From positions 15,188,281 through 15,252,280 of the forward strand of contig NC_088301.1 in the NCBI RefSeq assembly GCF_032854445.1: 64,000 bases of DNA, in the 5' to 3' direction. This DNA comes from Liolophura sinensis (lineage: Eukaryota; Mollusca; Polyplacophora; Chitonida; Chitonidae). Made by a program: the position numbers and the translations under genes. How positions within the stretch are numbered: position 1 is the first letter of the stretch; each line of letters opens with the position of its first letter. Below are positions 1 to 15,000 of the stretch, piece after piece. A model generated the notes under the pieces. The model made no database searches. It saw nothing but the letters and a program-made list of their open reading frames with translations, and had not been told where the DNA came from.

Positions 1-242
1 CCCAGGTTTTTTCTTTCAAACAATAGCCCAGTTGCCAATCAAAGAAGCCCTTAATATGTACCAGTATATCGCATCTCCCATGATCACGCAATATTTCGAA
101 ATATGTACAATGCAATGTTCTGAATCTGCCTAACACCTTTATATTTGTTAAACTGAGGCCGTTTGCACATGTTCAACGTAAGCTGGTGACGCAAGTAAAA
201 ATACGAGTCAGGTCTGATCTAGAATGTAAAAACGGGATAATC

Positions 243-372
243 TTGGTACATACGGCAAGGGGATGTGGGTCAAATATTCACACATAATATAAGGGGATAT
301 AGGTCAACTCTTATGGGTACATAGCCTAAGGCAAATACGGGATATATGTTAAATCTTCGTACATAGTGGGAC
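243..372. repeat. Degenerate tandem repeat, about 3 units
   Basis: Units of about 45-50 bp share a GTACATA-like start, GGGATATRGGTCAA and a TTC-like end (near 246, 285 and 328). Confidence 0.5.
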
Positions 373-2541
373 AGATTTAACGCGGGGTGCCAAGGCGTTG
401 GTGTTTATTTTTCCACACTTGCGTGGAAAATAGGAAATAAAGAATATGTGTCAATTCACCAGGGATGCCTTCTATACAACACGGACAGTGCAATCGTTAT
501 TAAACGTTTGTTTATTAGATTGGAGGGCTAATCATTTCGTGCTACAAGAAATTATACTGCCTGACCAGCATGGGCCCTAAAGCAGTAACGGGAATCTGTC
601 ACTAGTAGACGATGTGCAAAACATATATGAAAACTACCTACAGGGATAGAGTACTGCTTACTAGTCATATATATTGATGGTCAGGAATAAGTTACAGTTT
701 ACAAAACCATGTCACGTAAATGGGGTTTACAGGCTTTGCTGTGTATTAATAAAAAAAAACATCTCATATTTTGGAATTTCATAACAGTCATTAGATTTCG
801 CCAAGGCCTGCTAATATGGGAAATATGGCAAAACCGAGTTACAGTTACTAAGGTAATTGCACGTCTAACGATAGTATCATGTTTATACCTGGTCTTCGTA
901 AGATTCATGACGTGGAAACATTTCGTGCTTTAATTATTAAATAAGTTTCGTTAGATAAGGCTGATCCAAAACAGTTTTCATCTTCAAAGCTCAGTTTATA
1001 ATCTGACGTGATTGTTCTGAAAATATAAGTATTAATACATACACATGTACGTATTAATACCAGCAGCTTAATAACACCCCCGTGTTATACAGCGTAATTA
1101 TTAAATGATAGCGATTTCCCGTTCTATCTTCTTTAAAGGCATGTATGCATTGAGTTACTATGGCTACCAGCTGAAACCCAAATATTACAGAAGTCAGATA
1201 AGTGTACTGTTTTTCTAATTTGCTTCATTTGATTGATCCTCGGGCATTTCATGAGGACGATGTCGAGCAAATAGCACCCGTTAACTGCCACTTGTACATA
1301 GTAGTCCAAATTCTGTCTAATCACTGTAGCTCGTCGATACAAATAACGGCAATCCCATGCCGCATGCAAATCGCAAATTCAATCGATTTTGTGTTACGTG
1401 TGTTTGATTGCCTTTCACAAAATATCAGCCTGGATTGTACATGTGTTACCGTTCAAAATGGATAATTATCGTGTACGAAACTCATATTTCCTGAAAAGCA
1501 ATATTTTGATCTGTTCTTGGTAAAGAAAAAAAAGTAATTTACAAATATGAATTTTTTTCCAAACGTCTCCTGTGCAGCCTCTTTAAACGATGCTAGTGGA
1601 ACGTGGGTATTTTTTTTTTGTTTCTACAAGATAAATCAGAGTGGTCTTACTGATGGACCTGAAGTCAAATAAATAAATAACAAAACAAAAAATAAGAGTA
1701 CAAACACTGTGATATCAGAAATGTGTAACTTTGTATGTTTTTGCTCCAAAGATCGGTTAAAGATGTGCACATGAAGGCTGTTTCCAACTATGATAATAGT
1801 TCACTAGGTCGGAATTAAATGGGCACGTCGATCATTTTGCATGGGTTTATAGTTAGTGTTCTGTACACTTATGCTACTCTGTATGCTCTGTACTCTGTAC
1901 TCTGGTTGGGAGGATTTATTGTTATTTAAATTGACATTTCTCTCATAGTAACAAGGCAGCTTCCAATTCAACGCACCAGCTTTGCCGTCTTGCTGGGGAT
2001 TCCTTGTCACAAAAGAGTAGGCGAAGCTTTAAAACGGCCTTGTTTAGTTAAGCTACGACCTTACAACGCCTCACACGGCATATTCCGTACAAGAAATTAT
2101 CACGTCACGAGACGATAGACATCGGGTATTGCTGGGTCACGATAACGAGAATAGCCGAGAAAATAGTTTTTAAATTTCCAGAATGGATGAGCCCTATATC
2201 AATTTATGTTTAACTTAACGGCAGTTAATTTGCTTGCAGAAATTCACTCTAACTACATGGAGTGCAAAACAATGCATCCTCCGAGCGACTTCCAAACAGT
2301 TCATAGTCAACAAACCCATAAATGTGAAGACAGAAAAATGTCCATTTGCACGATCATGTAAAGGTTTCAATTTTGACAAAAACTACACCGGCGGAAAGTT
2401 AACCCGCGCATATGTACACAACAAGGAAAACGGCCGATTTCAGCAGACCGCTGATGACATCACTTTTTGAACAATTAAAACAAATTAACAGACGACATCG
2501 TGATTAACACCAATATCGTGAAGTGTCGTGCCATTTGTTGT

Positions 2542-2573
2542 CATCAGGTTGTCGTGTCAGAAACAACCTGATG
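2542..2573. repeat. Perfect 11-bp inverted repeat
   Basis: CATCAGGTTGT (2542-2552) and its exact complement (2563-2573) around a 10-base spacer. Confidence 0.8.
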
Positions 2574-3823
2574 TGTACAGATTATACAGATTTCTGCTCG
2601 GTGCGTGTCAGTTCGATTTAATTTATTTGCCTGATCGTCCCGTGTGAGGTGACCTGTTGTCAGGAAGTATATTGGGTACCCGAAGAGTCCCGAAAATGGT
2701 TAAATCTCTTTAAAGTTTACCTGTAGCAATAGAAAACTCGTCGATCTACCATGCAAAAGTGTGTATGTAAGCCCGTATTACATGTATATGCATGTTAATA
2801 TTGTTAGGATCAGAATATGTCAACTTCCCACTCATACTGATTCCTTTGTCTGCTGTTATGCAAAGGGACACTCGCTTGCTAACTGGCCCAACACGATCGT
2901 AGCAAACGACTCTTTTCCTGACAGTGTAATGAACGTCAAAACGACTCGTACATGTCACACTGCAGAAAACGATGTTGCTCTGTCTACGTGTCCCTAATAT
3001 ATCAATGAAGGAGGATATTTTCCCCAAATGTGATATTTGGTGTATTTGAAGGCAACAAAATGTTTGGCTTTGAAAAGTAGAAATGATACCGTGTTTAATG
3101 GAAGCTAAATATATCTGACATGGCAGAATACTCGCCACGTCGTTGAACTGGACGTCTCCGTCCGTCCAAAAGACTTCGTGGAAAGGCCAGTTACTTCAAA
3201 ATCCGAATGACACATGGTATATTAGGGGAAAACGCCTGGATAATAAACGCTCTGACACGTTTTCTTGCGCTCGGTGGATTCATGGTCCCCGTTGGCTTGG
3301 GGTCAACAAGAGGCACGGGTCACGTGGATACATCACAGGCTATAGAGCTAGCAGGTCAGTGGACGCTTGTATGATGGATGTGGGAGGATAAGTCATGGTG
3401 AGATCCACGTCTAATCGAACTAATGCCTTTGATGGGATAACTTCCTGCTGACCGTATTAGCCTGGTGTTTCGCCACGAGATTCTTAGCCAGCCATCGTTT
3501 AGAAAGCCATGAATCTTGACCCCGACCTGACTGGACCATTGTCATAAAGGACAATCGCGTCATCTGGTTTGTGTGCCAATGACACCATCTGTCCATCTAT
3601 AAATTCCCCGCAGCTGAAGATCCAGTGATTTGTATCTCACGCTGCTGTCACTATCTAGATCTTCATCTGTACGCACCGCATGGAAGCTCTGATCATTACA
3701 TTCTCGCCTGTTAGAAATCGGTAACCGCACAAGTATCATGGAAGTGTAAAGTGTCATCGGGTGAGTTCATCTCGTCGATGAAATTATGAAAATGTATGCA
3801 TAAATACAAAAACACATAAAAAC

Positions 3824-5045
3824 ATGATATCTGATGCAATATTCCGTGACAAATTAGCAACGTCGTTAATCAATGCTTTAGATGGCCTATTCGGTCCAAA
3901 TGTATCGTTAAAATGTATTCATAATGTAAGAAAGACGGCAAGGGTCTCCGCTAATAAATTATCCCTAAATGCAAGAAAAACTCAATACATGATAATCAAA
4001 CCTTACCGTGAATCCCATCCAGCTAATCTTCCCAGTTCAACTATACTTAGCACTACTTCAAATTTTGTGAGTGAATTTATATTTCTACATATTGTTTTTA
4101 AGGATAAATTAACTTGGACTTGCCGCATCACTTATATAACTAAGAAAAAAGCCAGGAGCATCGGTATAATTAATATATTAGAAACTGCTTAAATGAAAAA
4201 GCCCTCCTCATTCTACACTCACCGTCCATGTTTCCATACCTATCCTATGCAAATCGTCTCTGTTGTAACACATTCCCAAGTTTTTTTTTTTTTTTTTCCT
4301 TTTTTTTTGATTGGTGTTTTACGCCGTACTCAAGAATATTTCACTTATACGACGGCGGCCAGCATTATGGTGGGTGGAAACCGGGCAGAGCCCGGGGGAA
4401 ACCCACGACCATCCGCAGGTTGCTGAAGACCTTCTCACGTACTCACAGCGGCCGCATTGGTGAGAGACTCCTGGGTCATTACGCTGCGCTAGCACTTTAA
4501 CCGACTGAGCCACGGAGGCCCCCATTCCCAAGTCATCTACAACCTATAATGCTACTCCAAAATCGTGCGTTGAGATACATTACCTTTTTACATAGACTTA
4601 ACATACTGAGCCAATTTTTAGCAAACTAAAACTTCTTAATACCTGTCAGATAAAGTTTACTTCTGCTGTGATATCTCACAAATTTATGCACCACCCTCCA
4701 AATGTACCTAACAACTTTTGTAACAATTTCACAAGGCAATTAAATATTTATAATTATCCAACCCCAAATCACAGCTTTAACCTTTATGTTCCATTCTAAC
4801 ATACAAACTAACATTCTCTTCGCACACCGCGCGTTACGAGGATTCGATAATGGAACAAATTGACATTCGACCTCAAAACAACAATTTCCTTTTCACATTT
4901 TAAGTCCAAACTAAAGGATCATCTCCTTACACTTTGATCCCCATGTATATAAGCTTCTCACCTGACATTTATCAGTGTATGTTTATGTGTAATTATGTTA
5001 TATGTTAGCTTCATTTAACCACCATACAATCATGGCCTATTTCTG
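3824..5045 (+). mobile_element. Decayed non-LTR retrotransposon (LINE) relic
   Basis: 3824-4192 translates to a reverse-transcriptase C-terminal region (SANKLSLNARKTQYMIIKPY, then FLHIVFKDKLTW and ITKKKARSIGIIN). After a SINE insertion (4282-4522) it resumes in other frames: LLQNRALRYI near 4550, and WNKLTFDLKT...FKSKLKDHLL near 4853-4925. Several stops and shifts mean it is dead. Only the 3' half of the element is present. Confidence 0.8.
4282..4522 (-). mobile_element. SINE-A copy with target duplication
   Basis: Near-intact tRNA-derived SINE, tail at 4282 (poly-T) and head at about 4520. Flanked by an 11-bp duplication CATTCCCAAGT (4271-4281 and 4523-4533), marking insertion into the LINE relic. 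Confidence 0.9.
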
Positions 5046-5398
5046 AACAGTGCGTTATTTGTGTGGTATATAAAAAGTCTCTCCTCAGACTTTACTCCCG
5101 CCATACGACTGTCATATCTAAAGATGACGTCTGTAAATCCTTAACAATCGATCCTTACCCTCAGTCGCAAAGACAGTTAATTCATCTGATAGACGTAAAA
5201 CGTAATTTCCACCATTTAACTACGGCTTTTAGATTTCAAAAGGACACTTTTTCTGGATTGGTTCTGGCTATTTACATTAACGGTATAATTAAGGGAGGGT
5301 TGACGTCTATCAATACAAGGCATTGATCGTCCGTCTCCATCCAGCCGTGTGCGTGCGTGCCAACCAGTTTTGGGTGATAGTGGAGGGCCTGTTAACCG

Positions 5399-5474
5399 GC
5401 TGATGGCATCGGTTAGCTCAGTTAGCTTAGATCGGGCGGAACAAGCAGTCCCCGGGAACGGAGTTCCAGTCAAG
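5399..5474 (+). other. tRNA-like fragment
   Basis: GTTAGCTCAGTTAGCTTAG resembles a Pol III A box, and GGAGTTCCAGTC a poor B box, 30-40 bases apart. It may be the head of a decayed SINE. No cloverleaf was built. Confidence 0.3.
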
Positions 5475-5660
5475 AATCAACAACCAATGCTGAACTGATA
5501 AAGAATCACAGCTGTAAAAAGTGGAACGCCCAACACAAAAAAGAATTATACTTCTAAAACTTGCCTTAACGTATGCCTGTATCAGTGGGCAGACGAACTG
5601 CTGCACTTTTTATCAGTGTCAGGCGTGTTATTTGAGGTTACAGGAATACGCAGCTTCACA

Positions 5661-6094
5661 ATGGATTCTTCACTAACGGAGACAAATATGACTTTTTCGA
5701 AACCTCAAACAAACAGAAGTCACATGGATACAAGTTTGGAGGGTTTTTTCTACGAGGATTTACACAATCTCCGCATGCCGTGGATACACGAGGCTCATTT
5801 TTTACCCACCGTCATTGTTTATGGCGTAACTTTTCTCATTGGCATTATTGGCAACAGCCTTGTTATCTTTGCAATGGTCGGGGACAAACTCTCTCGGAGT
5901 GTCACATCTTCGTTCCTCGTCAGTCTTGCCTTGGCAGACATTGTCTTCCTGGTCGTCTGTGTTCCCTACGAAACCGCCAAATATTTCATCGGTCACTGGG
6001 CCATCGGTACGGTCCTCTGTAAACTAGTGGGTTTTATCGAGATGATGACAGCCGTTACATCTATTCTTAACTTGACAGCTGTTAGTATAGAAAG
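5661..6094 (+). CDS. GPCR exon 1: N-terminus, helices 1-3
   Basis: Encodes the glycosylated extracellular N-terminus, helices 1 and 2, and helix 3 up to the ER of ERY. The donor reads AAAG/gtaaga and the exon ends in phase 2, inside the Arg codon of ERY, a common intron site in class A receptors. Confidence 0.93.
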
Positions 6095-9000
6095 GTAAGA
6101 TTTACCATTCTTTGCAATATCTCAATAATCAATTGTAGGAAACTGATGCTTCACACACACACGTACACACACACATTTTTGGTGCACTGGCTTTTCATTT
6201 TATCTTGTTTGCGGACAAATGTCCTCTATTTTCTCCAAATAATAAACAAGTTACTCAGTTAATTACATTTCAACCACAATTTATATAATAATATATAACA
6301 CATGGCATGGGTACTTTGTATCTGATTCTTCGGAACGCTTGCATTGCGCACGTTCGAGTATTTTTGCCACGTATCTTATTCTTTCTAGTCTTTCTTGTAT
6401 TGAGAATATCTGCAGGTCTATTGTGTGTGTTATCGTGTTCTCCCTACAGGTCATGTCTACTGCCGTATTCTTTCTAACCTATGTTTTGGGAACATCGGTG
6501 TATCTTGTCTACTATCTTATACTGTGAAGAGCATCTGTTAACCATCTTCTTTGTCATGTTCTTCCTACCATTTGCTTTGAGTAAATATTTGTATCATATC
6601 CTTACATGATGTCGTATGCCTTATCTTACTCTCCCTAACCTTTGCACTGAGAACGTCTGTGTAACATATCCCCTGTTTCCCATCTTTCGTTTTGAGGAAA
6701 TCTTGTGTATATCGTGTCTTCCACCTTATTCTTGTTTATCGGTAGTTTGAGAACATCTGTGCATCGTATCTCTTGCCTTATTCTTCCCAGCTTTTCCTTT
6801 GAGACGATACATGCACCGTATGTCCTATCTTACTCTTTTCAGGCATGTATTGACAACATCTGTGTACGGTATCCCCTCTTATTTTTCTTACAGTTGTTTT
6901 GAGAAAATTTTTGCACTGTATACCTTATTTTTCCTAATCATTCTTTCGAGAACATTTGTGCCCTTTCTTTCAAGCAACTTGTTTCGTCATAGAAACATCT
7001 TGCATCGTGCCTTGTGTTAATGATTCTTATTTGTCCTAGTGTTGGGGACGAATGTGCGTAGTGTCTTGTATTTAACTCACCTTGGTCCGTTTCTTTGGAA
7101 AAAAATGGTTGATATTTCACTGCGAACTCGAGAACATCACAGTATGTGTATGCCATAGATGGAGGAAAACCTGTGGTAAGTAGCTGAAGAGCATTCCCGC
7201 GTATCTTGGAGTTTAATTTGTATGCTTGTATGATGGATGACAAGTGATGTCAGTGCAACGAACTTCGTGAACATAGGCCATCTAAACGGCGATACTAGAT
7301 CTACTGGCCGTTTATTTCGACCCGAAGAGCTCCCGAGGGAGGCAAATAACGAATATGTCCTCATTTACAAAGTCTAGCAATCCTGTGCACTTGGCATTTG
7401 CGTTTTAATGAAAGAGTTGGCCTTAAAAATGTACAATAATTGTCTAGGCCTAGAAGTTATAAACAAATGCTTGTGTTGTCTAACCAGTGCCTGTAATACA
7501 GTGAACAATTTTCAACCAATCGAGGCGTATAATGTTTCCAGACACAATTGTTCAGCCGGAATTGCTTTGTCTTTTCAGGTACGTCGTAATCGTTCACCCG
7601 ATGAAATCTAGGAGAATCTGTACTGCGAAAATCACTAAGATCATTCTGTCATGCGTTTGGATCATTTCCATGATGGCGTCGGCTCCGATGATACACGTCA
7701 TGGTAAGTCTGTTCCTTGTTTGATTGGTTACAATGACAAGCGAAAAGCAATGGAAATACGCCTATACTTTGCTAGAGTTTTCTTAAACATACCAGGCACA
7801 GTAAGTTACATGGTAACGCGAAATGGTGTTACAGGGCGTACTTCCGGAACACTGGACACTTGTGTAAATTAAGTTTTTCTCTTCTTCTTTCTTCGCCCGT
7901 TTCTGAAGTGAAATCTGTTTCTAGTACAGAAAAACTGGCGTTATCGTCTTAGTTGATGTGTCCAAGCAGTCAAGCAAAGTAGAAAGCGTTCAAGTGAAAT
8001 TTACAACGGCAACGTGAGCAAAAGCGGCGCATTAAAAGAACAAGTGATGAATAATCTTCTCTGTTGTATGTAATATAGATTGTGTATAATCCGTATTTTT
8101 ATAAGCTTACTTTTGGAAATTTTGAAGTACTCGAAAATAAGTTCTTGGATATGTATGCGGCCAAGTTAAATTTCAGCGAGAATAACCTTTGGAGAAATTC
8201 ACACAGTTTGAAATGTGGACATCGAGTTCTTATGTTGTGCGCATTAGGTTCTCACCGACAAAGTGCTTTATGATACGGTGGTCCTACACATGTAATATTG
8301 GATTCAACACTGACTTTATGAATCACGATCGTATGTTGTCGAAACGACGAGCACTGTTTTCAAACGAGTTGTAGGTTTTCTTATTTTACTCGACGAGCAT
8401 TGAATTATATGGTTATCACAACTGCACAGGTTTGTTAAATCTGCGATATACTAGTTAAAGCCATTGGCTGTTTGTGCCGAATCGTTTATGTTTATTTTAT
8501 TGTGCTTAAAATTGGATGACAGTAATATGATGCTCACTGCAACAATTTGAATCCTTTCAACATACCTTCTATATAATTATTATATACATGAAAATTTGTC
8601 TTGTATTTTTCGTTGCGGTTCTTATGACGCGATTTAATATATAACGAATAGTCTTGCGTTCATTTGTTCTTGCTGGCTTCTTCTTTATCAGTTTCAGAAG
8701 AAACTAAATTTGCATATTAAACATGTGCTGTTTACTGTGTCAACGTACTAAACATGTTTCAAAGCTTTGTACACTTTATAACACACATTATCTTTACTTG
8801 ACTATTTGTGTTTTTTGAAGATATCACCACATAGCAATGTAAAATGTTTACTATAATAAACACATCCTTTAAATTTCTAAATACAGTCTTTGTGAATGAA
8901 GATGAGTTTATTATGTGTAAAAGAAATGTGTTTATAAAGGATACACTGATTTCTAAAAAAACAAGATTTAAACCTCTCTATAGAATGGGGATTAATGCAT

Positions 9001-12000
9001 ACCAAAAGTTACATGTCTTCTAGAACAGTGAGTGTAAATTATATGTAAATTACAGCTGACCCCAGCGCATTTTTGAAACTTAATTTTGCGTACACCGTGG
9101 GGATATCAAATGTATACCATTGATGCAGTTACATGAAGAGTAAGGGTAAGACCCTAACTGAGGTAAACACATCTGTGGCCGCATTTCACCGGTTACGAGT
9201 GACGATCTGGCAACTACCGAAGCTGTAGTCTGTTGTGATCTAGCGTAATATTCGGAACTATCTCCGTAGATGTGTTGCCATCCACCATTCCAAGAAATTG
9301 ACAAACTAGATATTGGATAAAAAATAGACCATGGCCATATTATTTTAAGACGCCTGCAAAAATATAAAGAGTTCATGTAAAACCTTTCGCACCCACAGAA
9401 AAAAACATACAGCTGTTAAATTAAGCGTAGGTTAATCGTTAGAAACATTGGCGCAACCTGCGGATAGTCGCGAGTTTCTCCGGAGTTCTGCCTGATGAAA
9501 TATTAATTGAGTATGGCGTACGTGTAAAGCACCAATCAAATCAGAAAATCAATCAAAACATTGGCCAATGTATTCATAAGTGTGCTAAAATATTTACAAG
9601 GATAAAGTATCATTAACTAATTTTTTGTGCCAAACTTTTGCACTGGGTTACGGAGTCACAATTTTACTAAATTGTCTTCCTTTTACGCATACAAGAGCGT
9701 ATCTGTAAGTGAACATATCTACAATTTTCATCCAGTAAACACTCAAAAATTTCACTCATAAAAATTAAGATGTACAGTGATGACAATAAAAATAAAAGAT
9801 ATAAAAGCAAAATGCACATGGGTTTGAGTATACATTCATGAAATGCAAACTGGGTTCTAGCTTTCGTTGCTTTCTCCGCATATGAGCACACATTGATTCC
9901 TGATGTAAGCGTTTATGTGCAGCAGTTACAAATGACGTTCATCGTTGGATAAGAGAGCTTCTTGAGGGGTGCTTTCTTTGCTATTTTAAGCCCGGAAGCA
10001 ATAAATATATATGGCTGTAAGACTGATAGCTCAGCAGTTAATTAATCCAAACGCCGCAACTCAAATACTAACAGAACACATGTTTGAATATACCTATGTT
10101 TATCTATCTAGGTAATTAGTGAAACAATTGATGGTGCTTTAAATGAATTGTAAAATGTGCGGATTTGAAATAGATAACACAGAATCATGTATAACACTAA
10201 TAATAATAATAACAATAAAAATAATAATAATATTAATAATAATAATACAGATATATGGCCTCCGGAATATACTAGTATTGCACAGCTTATGACCCAAAAT
10301 TGTTAAAGCACGACGCAAAACCAAAAGATACATGCATACATACATACACACATACATACATACACACACGTATACACGCATACATACATACATACATACA
10401 TACATACATACATACATACATACATACATACATACATACATACATACATACACACACATACATACATACATACATGCACGTATACACGCATACATATATA
10501 CATACACACACACACATACATACATTTATACATATGTATTATTATGATTTAGTTAAATACAACTGGCATTGCATTCACAGATATTACCGCACCTTTTTAA
10601 GGAATACTGGGCTAGGAGCAAACGACATGCAAATTTGAAACAAATATACACAAAATAAAATACACATCTTTTTTTCTAGAATGTAATCTTTGTATTTTTC
10701 TTTGCTAGAAGGGGGTTTATGTTTAGCTAACATGCCAGTGCCCATGTGTCATTTAATGTTTATATGAGATTTAGTGGTAATCGTCGCGTAACAGTCCTTT
10801 ATGTACAACACAGTGTCAACTGTCTGCCAAAGCCAACAAATGGATTATGTCATTGGACTTCTGGCATAATGGAAGGCGTAAACTAATTTTTACGTGATTG
10901 TTCATCGGGAGAGAGTACCTCTTCTTTTTGAACAAAAATCCATTTCTTTTGACGCGCCGCATGTATTAATCTCTCTGTAACCTCACCCATACTGGTTACC
11001 AAAATTGCCTCTGTAACATCACGAACTCTACACTGTGATCTGTTGGACAACCATAATATTGTAAGGAGAATGCTTTCTTCCAGTTTGTAATGTTTTTTCC
11101 TCGCGTGACGTCATATTAAAAACAAGGTGGCTTGTTGGTGGAACATCCATATTGGTTGAGAGCTGATATACGAACGTCTACATGTTCGCTGGAATATTTG
11201 AAATTGTTTCAAGTTTCAATAGAATATGCCTTTGATAAAGGAAATGTATTTCATCTCTCTTGGCCATATGATCTGTCAACAGTCTGACTTCAAAGATTTA
11301 TGTTGGGAAATCTTGTAATTAAAAAGATTGCAGTTTTCTCGACGAGAGAGTCGTGTAGGGTTTGTTAAACCCATAGGGTGCTGATATAGTATTAGATGTA
11401 CTTATTTTATTGTTTTACGCCGTGCTCAAGGAAGTTTCACTTATACGACGACGGCCAGCATTATAGCGTGAGAAAACCGGGCAGAGCCCGAGGGAAAGTC
11501 ACGACTGCCCGCAAGCTAATTACAGACTTATATACGGCCGAAGAGGAAGCCAGCATAAGCTGGACTTGAACTCACTACGACCGCCTTGGTGAGAGGCTCC
11601 TATGGAGGCTGGAACCACCCTGCCCAATGAAGCCCCATTCACAATGTAAGGCAAACTACTCCTTGCGCCCATTGTCCAGCAAGTTACTTCTTTTTTACTT
11701 CACCGGAGGCTATGGAGTTTTGGTGTGGAAAACGAGCGCAAGGGGTTTAGCATTATGAACTAGAGAAAGTATTCTAACTGCATTTTACTGGACGTAGTAC
11801 GGACGTCTTAAATGTCGATGTGTAGAGTTTTTAGGGCGTGTCCATGCCGCCATAGTGCTGTCGCCACTGAAGTATCATGCCGAAGACACCGTATTCAGCC
11901 ACATTATACTGTCACCAGCCCTGTTTCGCACCGTCCCCGATATCGCCCGCCTCGAGGGGCGGTAGATCCAGGGTCAATCCTGGGTCGGGTCACACCTTAA

Positions 12001-15000
12001 AAGACTTTAAAAGAGGAAGTTGTAGTTCCCTTGGCGTTCAGCATTAAGGGGATAATGCAACGACCGATTGACCCGTATCAGTATAATGGCTCAGGCGGGG
12101 CAGCTTAGTTGCCTTCGGTAAGTCGTCTCAGTGAAGCAGCAGTAGATAAAGGTGTGGTGGAAATCCGCCCTGCAACAAAGAGGCACATTACATGCACTCT
12201 AAGGACTCTTTCGGGGTCACATGACGTTAAGCCCTAATTACTCACTCACTCACCATTTTTAAAGCCTTTGGTATGACCCGACACTGGTTTGATCCTGGTG
12301 TCTTCCATCTTTGATCCTGGGGTTTTCCCAACTTCGAAGAAGACGCTGTAACCATGCATGAGGTGACCGAAGAGGTCTGGCACTAATGCGCCTATGAGAT
12401 AAATTGCAAGCGCTATAATATTTCAACCCATGTTAGGAACCGCACAAAAATGCTGTTCCACGCAGTGGACCCTCTGAAAGTCTGTGTACGACCTTAACAG
12501 GAAGTTGTCAGCCTTTCTGCGAGAAATATTCAGCTTCTGAATGAATCACAGTATCTCTAGCTCGTCTGTCTCATCGTTCATAATATATGTACATATATTT
12601 TGTACTTTTTCTTTTTACTTTGATAATAAGGTTCTATTTACAAGGCCATATATCTCACTTGAGTTGCTCGTTGATGTCGTCACCATTTCCATTTCTTATT
12701 TTTGGGAAATCTTCTTCCTGGATACTGGCTAGTTAATCTGTACATGTAGGCCTACCTGTTTCAACACGGCCTCATTACGCCCACACTCCTTTTGAGTGAC
12801 GCAGCATTCAGTCTCTTTAGGCTGCTGTTCAGTATTCAAATTTAATGGAGCTGTCCAGTTATCCTTACATTAAGGCAAATCTTTTAACTCACACGTTTTA
12901 AAAAGCAGTGCCTCCCATCTATTTGAAAAACAATGCCAGCTATGTTTATTTAATATCACGGCTCTGCCCGGTATCCTCCCACCATTACGCTGGCCGCTGT
13001 CGTATAAGTGAAATATTTTCGAGTACAGTGTCTAACAGCAATCAAATAAATAAATATTTATTATCATTTGTCTTGGTACTAGAATCAGTGGTATTGTTGG
13101 TCATTTAAATAGAGAACACTGCTGCTGCCAGATTTGCTCTAGCGGGAGAATCCATCTGAGTGAAGCACATACATGTACTTCTGTCTGCGTGTAGGGAGTC
13201 CACTTGGGAAAAAGTATTTACAGGCTGACATGGCTATTTTCTTGACATCAAAGTGGCGATGTCAAGATTGAAATCTCCAAACATATCATCACGTAAGAAT
13301 TTACTTTTTGTTTTTTAAGACATTTGCCGAAAAACCGGAACTCAGTTCTGTAATTTAGAGCTCCAATAAATATATCGGATGGCCGGATGGCTATCGCGAA
13401 AAGAAGGGCAAATGGATTGTTCTTCAGACGAACGCTGGTTTGCCTTCAAGCTGCCTGGGTAAGCGTCATTATCGGAAATGATTTATCTTAGAACTGCCAG
13501 TTATGTTTTACCGCGAGGATTCTGGGGATCCTTTGAAACAACTGTTTAATGTGGTTTGAATTGCAAATGGTTTTTGTTTATTGGCTGGCCGTATCTTTCC
13601 ATCTTGTTCTGATTTTGCATATTGTTATTTTCATGTCATCTGGATACGTCTGAAATATTACCAACGTCACGTTGGAATGTAAGGCAGCCAGATGGTTTTG
13701 TTTATACTACTCTCGGAAACATTCATGTCAAAAGAATAGTATAGTACTGTATATCAGCGCATTTGTCTAATACGCCTAACTGTGGTATTATATATGTTTT
13801 CAAATACATTTACGACTTTTTCTACGAGAACGAACATACTTTAGCTAATGATAACTGAGTCTGGAGTGGCATCCAGCATGGTCTGGGCTTTAACTCACGA
13901 CGCCCGCATAGCTCATAAGCTCCTGGGTCATTGAGCCGCGCCGACACACTAACCACAGAGGCTACGGAGGCCCTTCTAGAGGGCAATATTACATGTAAGT
14001 GGCCATGTTCATATTCGCAGGAGACTATAGCCTAACCAAATTGATGTAGCACGTGACGCCAACTTCTGTTGACTTAAACTGGGTTCCTCATGCATTACTG
14101 GAGTATACAAACACTGCATAATGGACACCGACATCACGGGAAATCCACCAAACATGGATGCCTCTAATCTAAGATGCGTTGTTACCATTCTCACACAAAA
14201 CCAAGTAATTTTGAAAACTTGAGAACTGAGTTAAAAATATGTTTTGCATTGTACTTCGTAACAGCATTTTGTGCCTAACCAAACGAGAGTAGAATTCTTA
14301 TGGAACAGTGTGCAATAGAGAGTGTAATATTGCAACCGTTTATACCATTTAGCTCACGAAGGTTTATTGCATACAATGGTCGATGGTTTCGTTAGTGTTT
14401 TGCATGATGGATACTTTGTCTGGGGAGTCCAGGAACAAGTCTGCCGTTTAAACTGGAACGGAGAATTCATATCTGTCGGCATGCAAGTAATAAGGGTAGC
14501 TATTCAGATCTGATATAACTCCTCTCCGGCCGTACGTGGGGAGGTCTTCCAGCAAACTACGGATGGTCGTGGGTTCCCGCCGGGCTCTGCGTGGTTTCCT
14601 CCCACCATAAGTAAAATATTCTTGAGTGCAGCGTAAAACACCAATCAAATATCTGATATAACCATGGAAGCTCTGTGTATAGTTGAGGTCACATTTATCA
14701 ACATATAGCAGGCATAATTTCGTAAGACATGGCTTGTCATCATGAAAGGAATTGATCATTCCGCCATCTCGTGGAATGGTCATCATTACAGTTACACAGG
14801 AATCGACTGCACAAGTATTTTACCATACGTTTGAGTCTATCCGAACAGATCCTACGCACACCCAAAATTCCACGATTCCCTCAAAGGAAGAAATTCCTGA
14901 GGACTTTGAAGATGCATTAACGACCAAAGAATCTATTCATGCTACATTCGATCATATTTTTCTGAGTTCGCGTGATACTTGCAGTTGAAGGACATGATAA

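Larger units (their letters stand above)
1..3820. other. Upstream intergenic DNA
   Basis: No gene recognised. Short open frames here have no family resemblance. Contains a small degenerate tandem repeat (243-372) and a perfect hairpin (2542-2573). Confidence 0.6.

Noticed and set aside
5616-5660. Earlier GPCR start at an in-frame GTG
   Set aside because: Not an ATG. The ATG at 5661 has an excellent context and gives a normal receptor N-terminus.
10018-10060. Possible tRNA or SINE head (GATAGCTCAGCAGTTAATTA)
   Set aside because: Only an A-box-like match; no B box at the right distance.
10139-10638. Long open frames of alternating Tyr/His/Thr or Tyr/Val/Cys
   Set aside because: Produced entirely by the CATA microsatellite; open on both strands in several frames.
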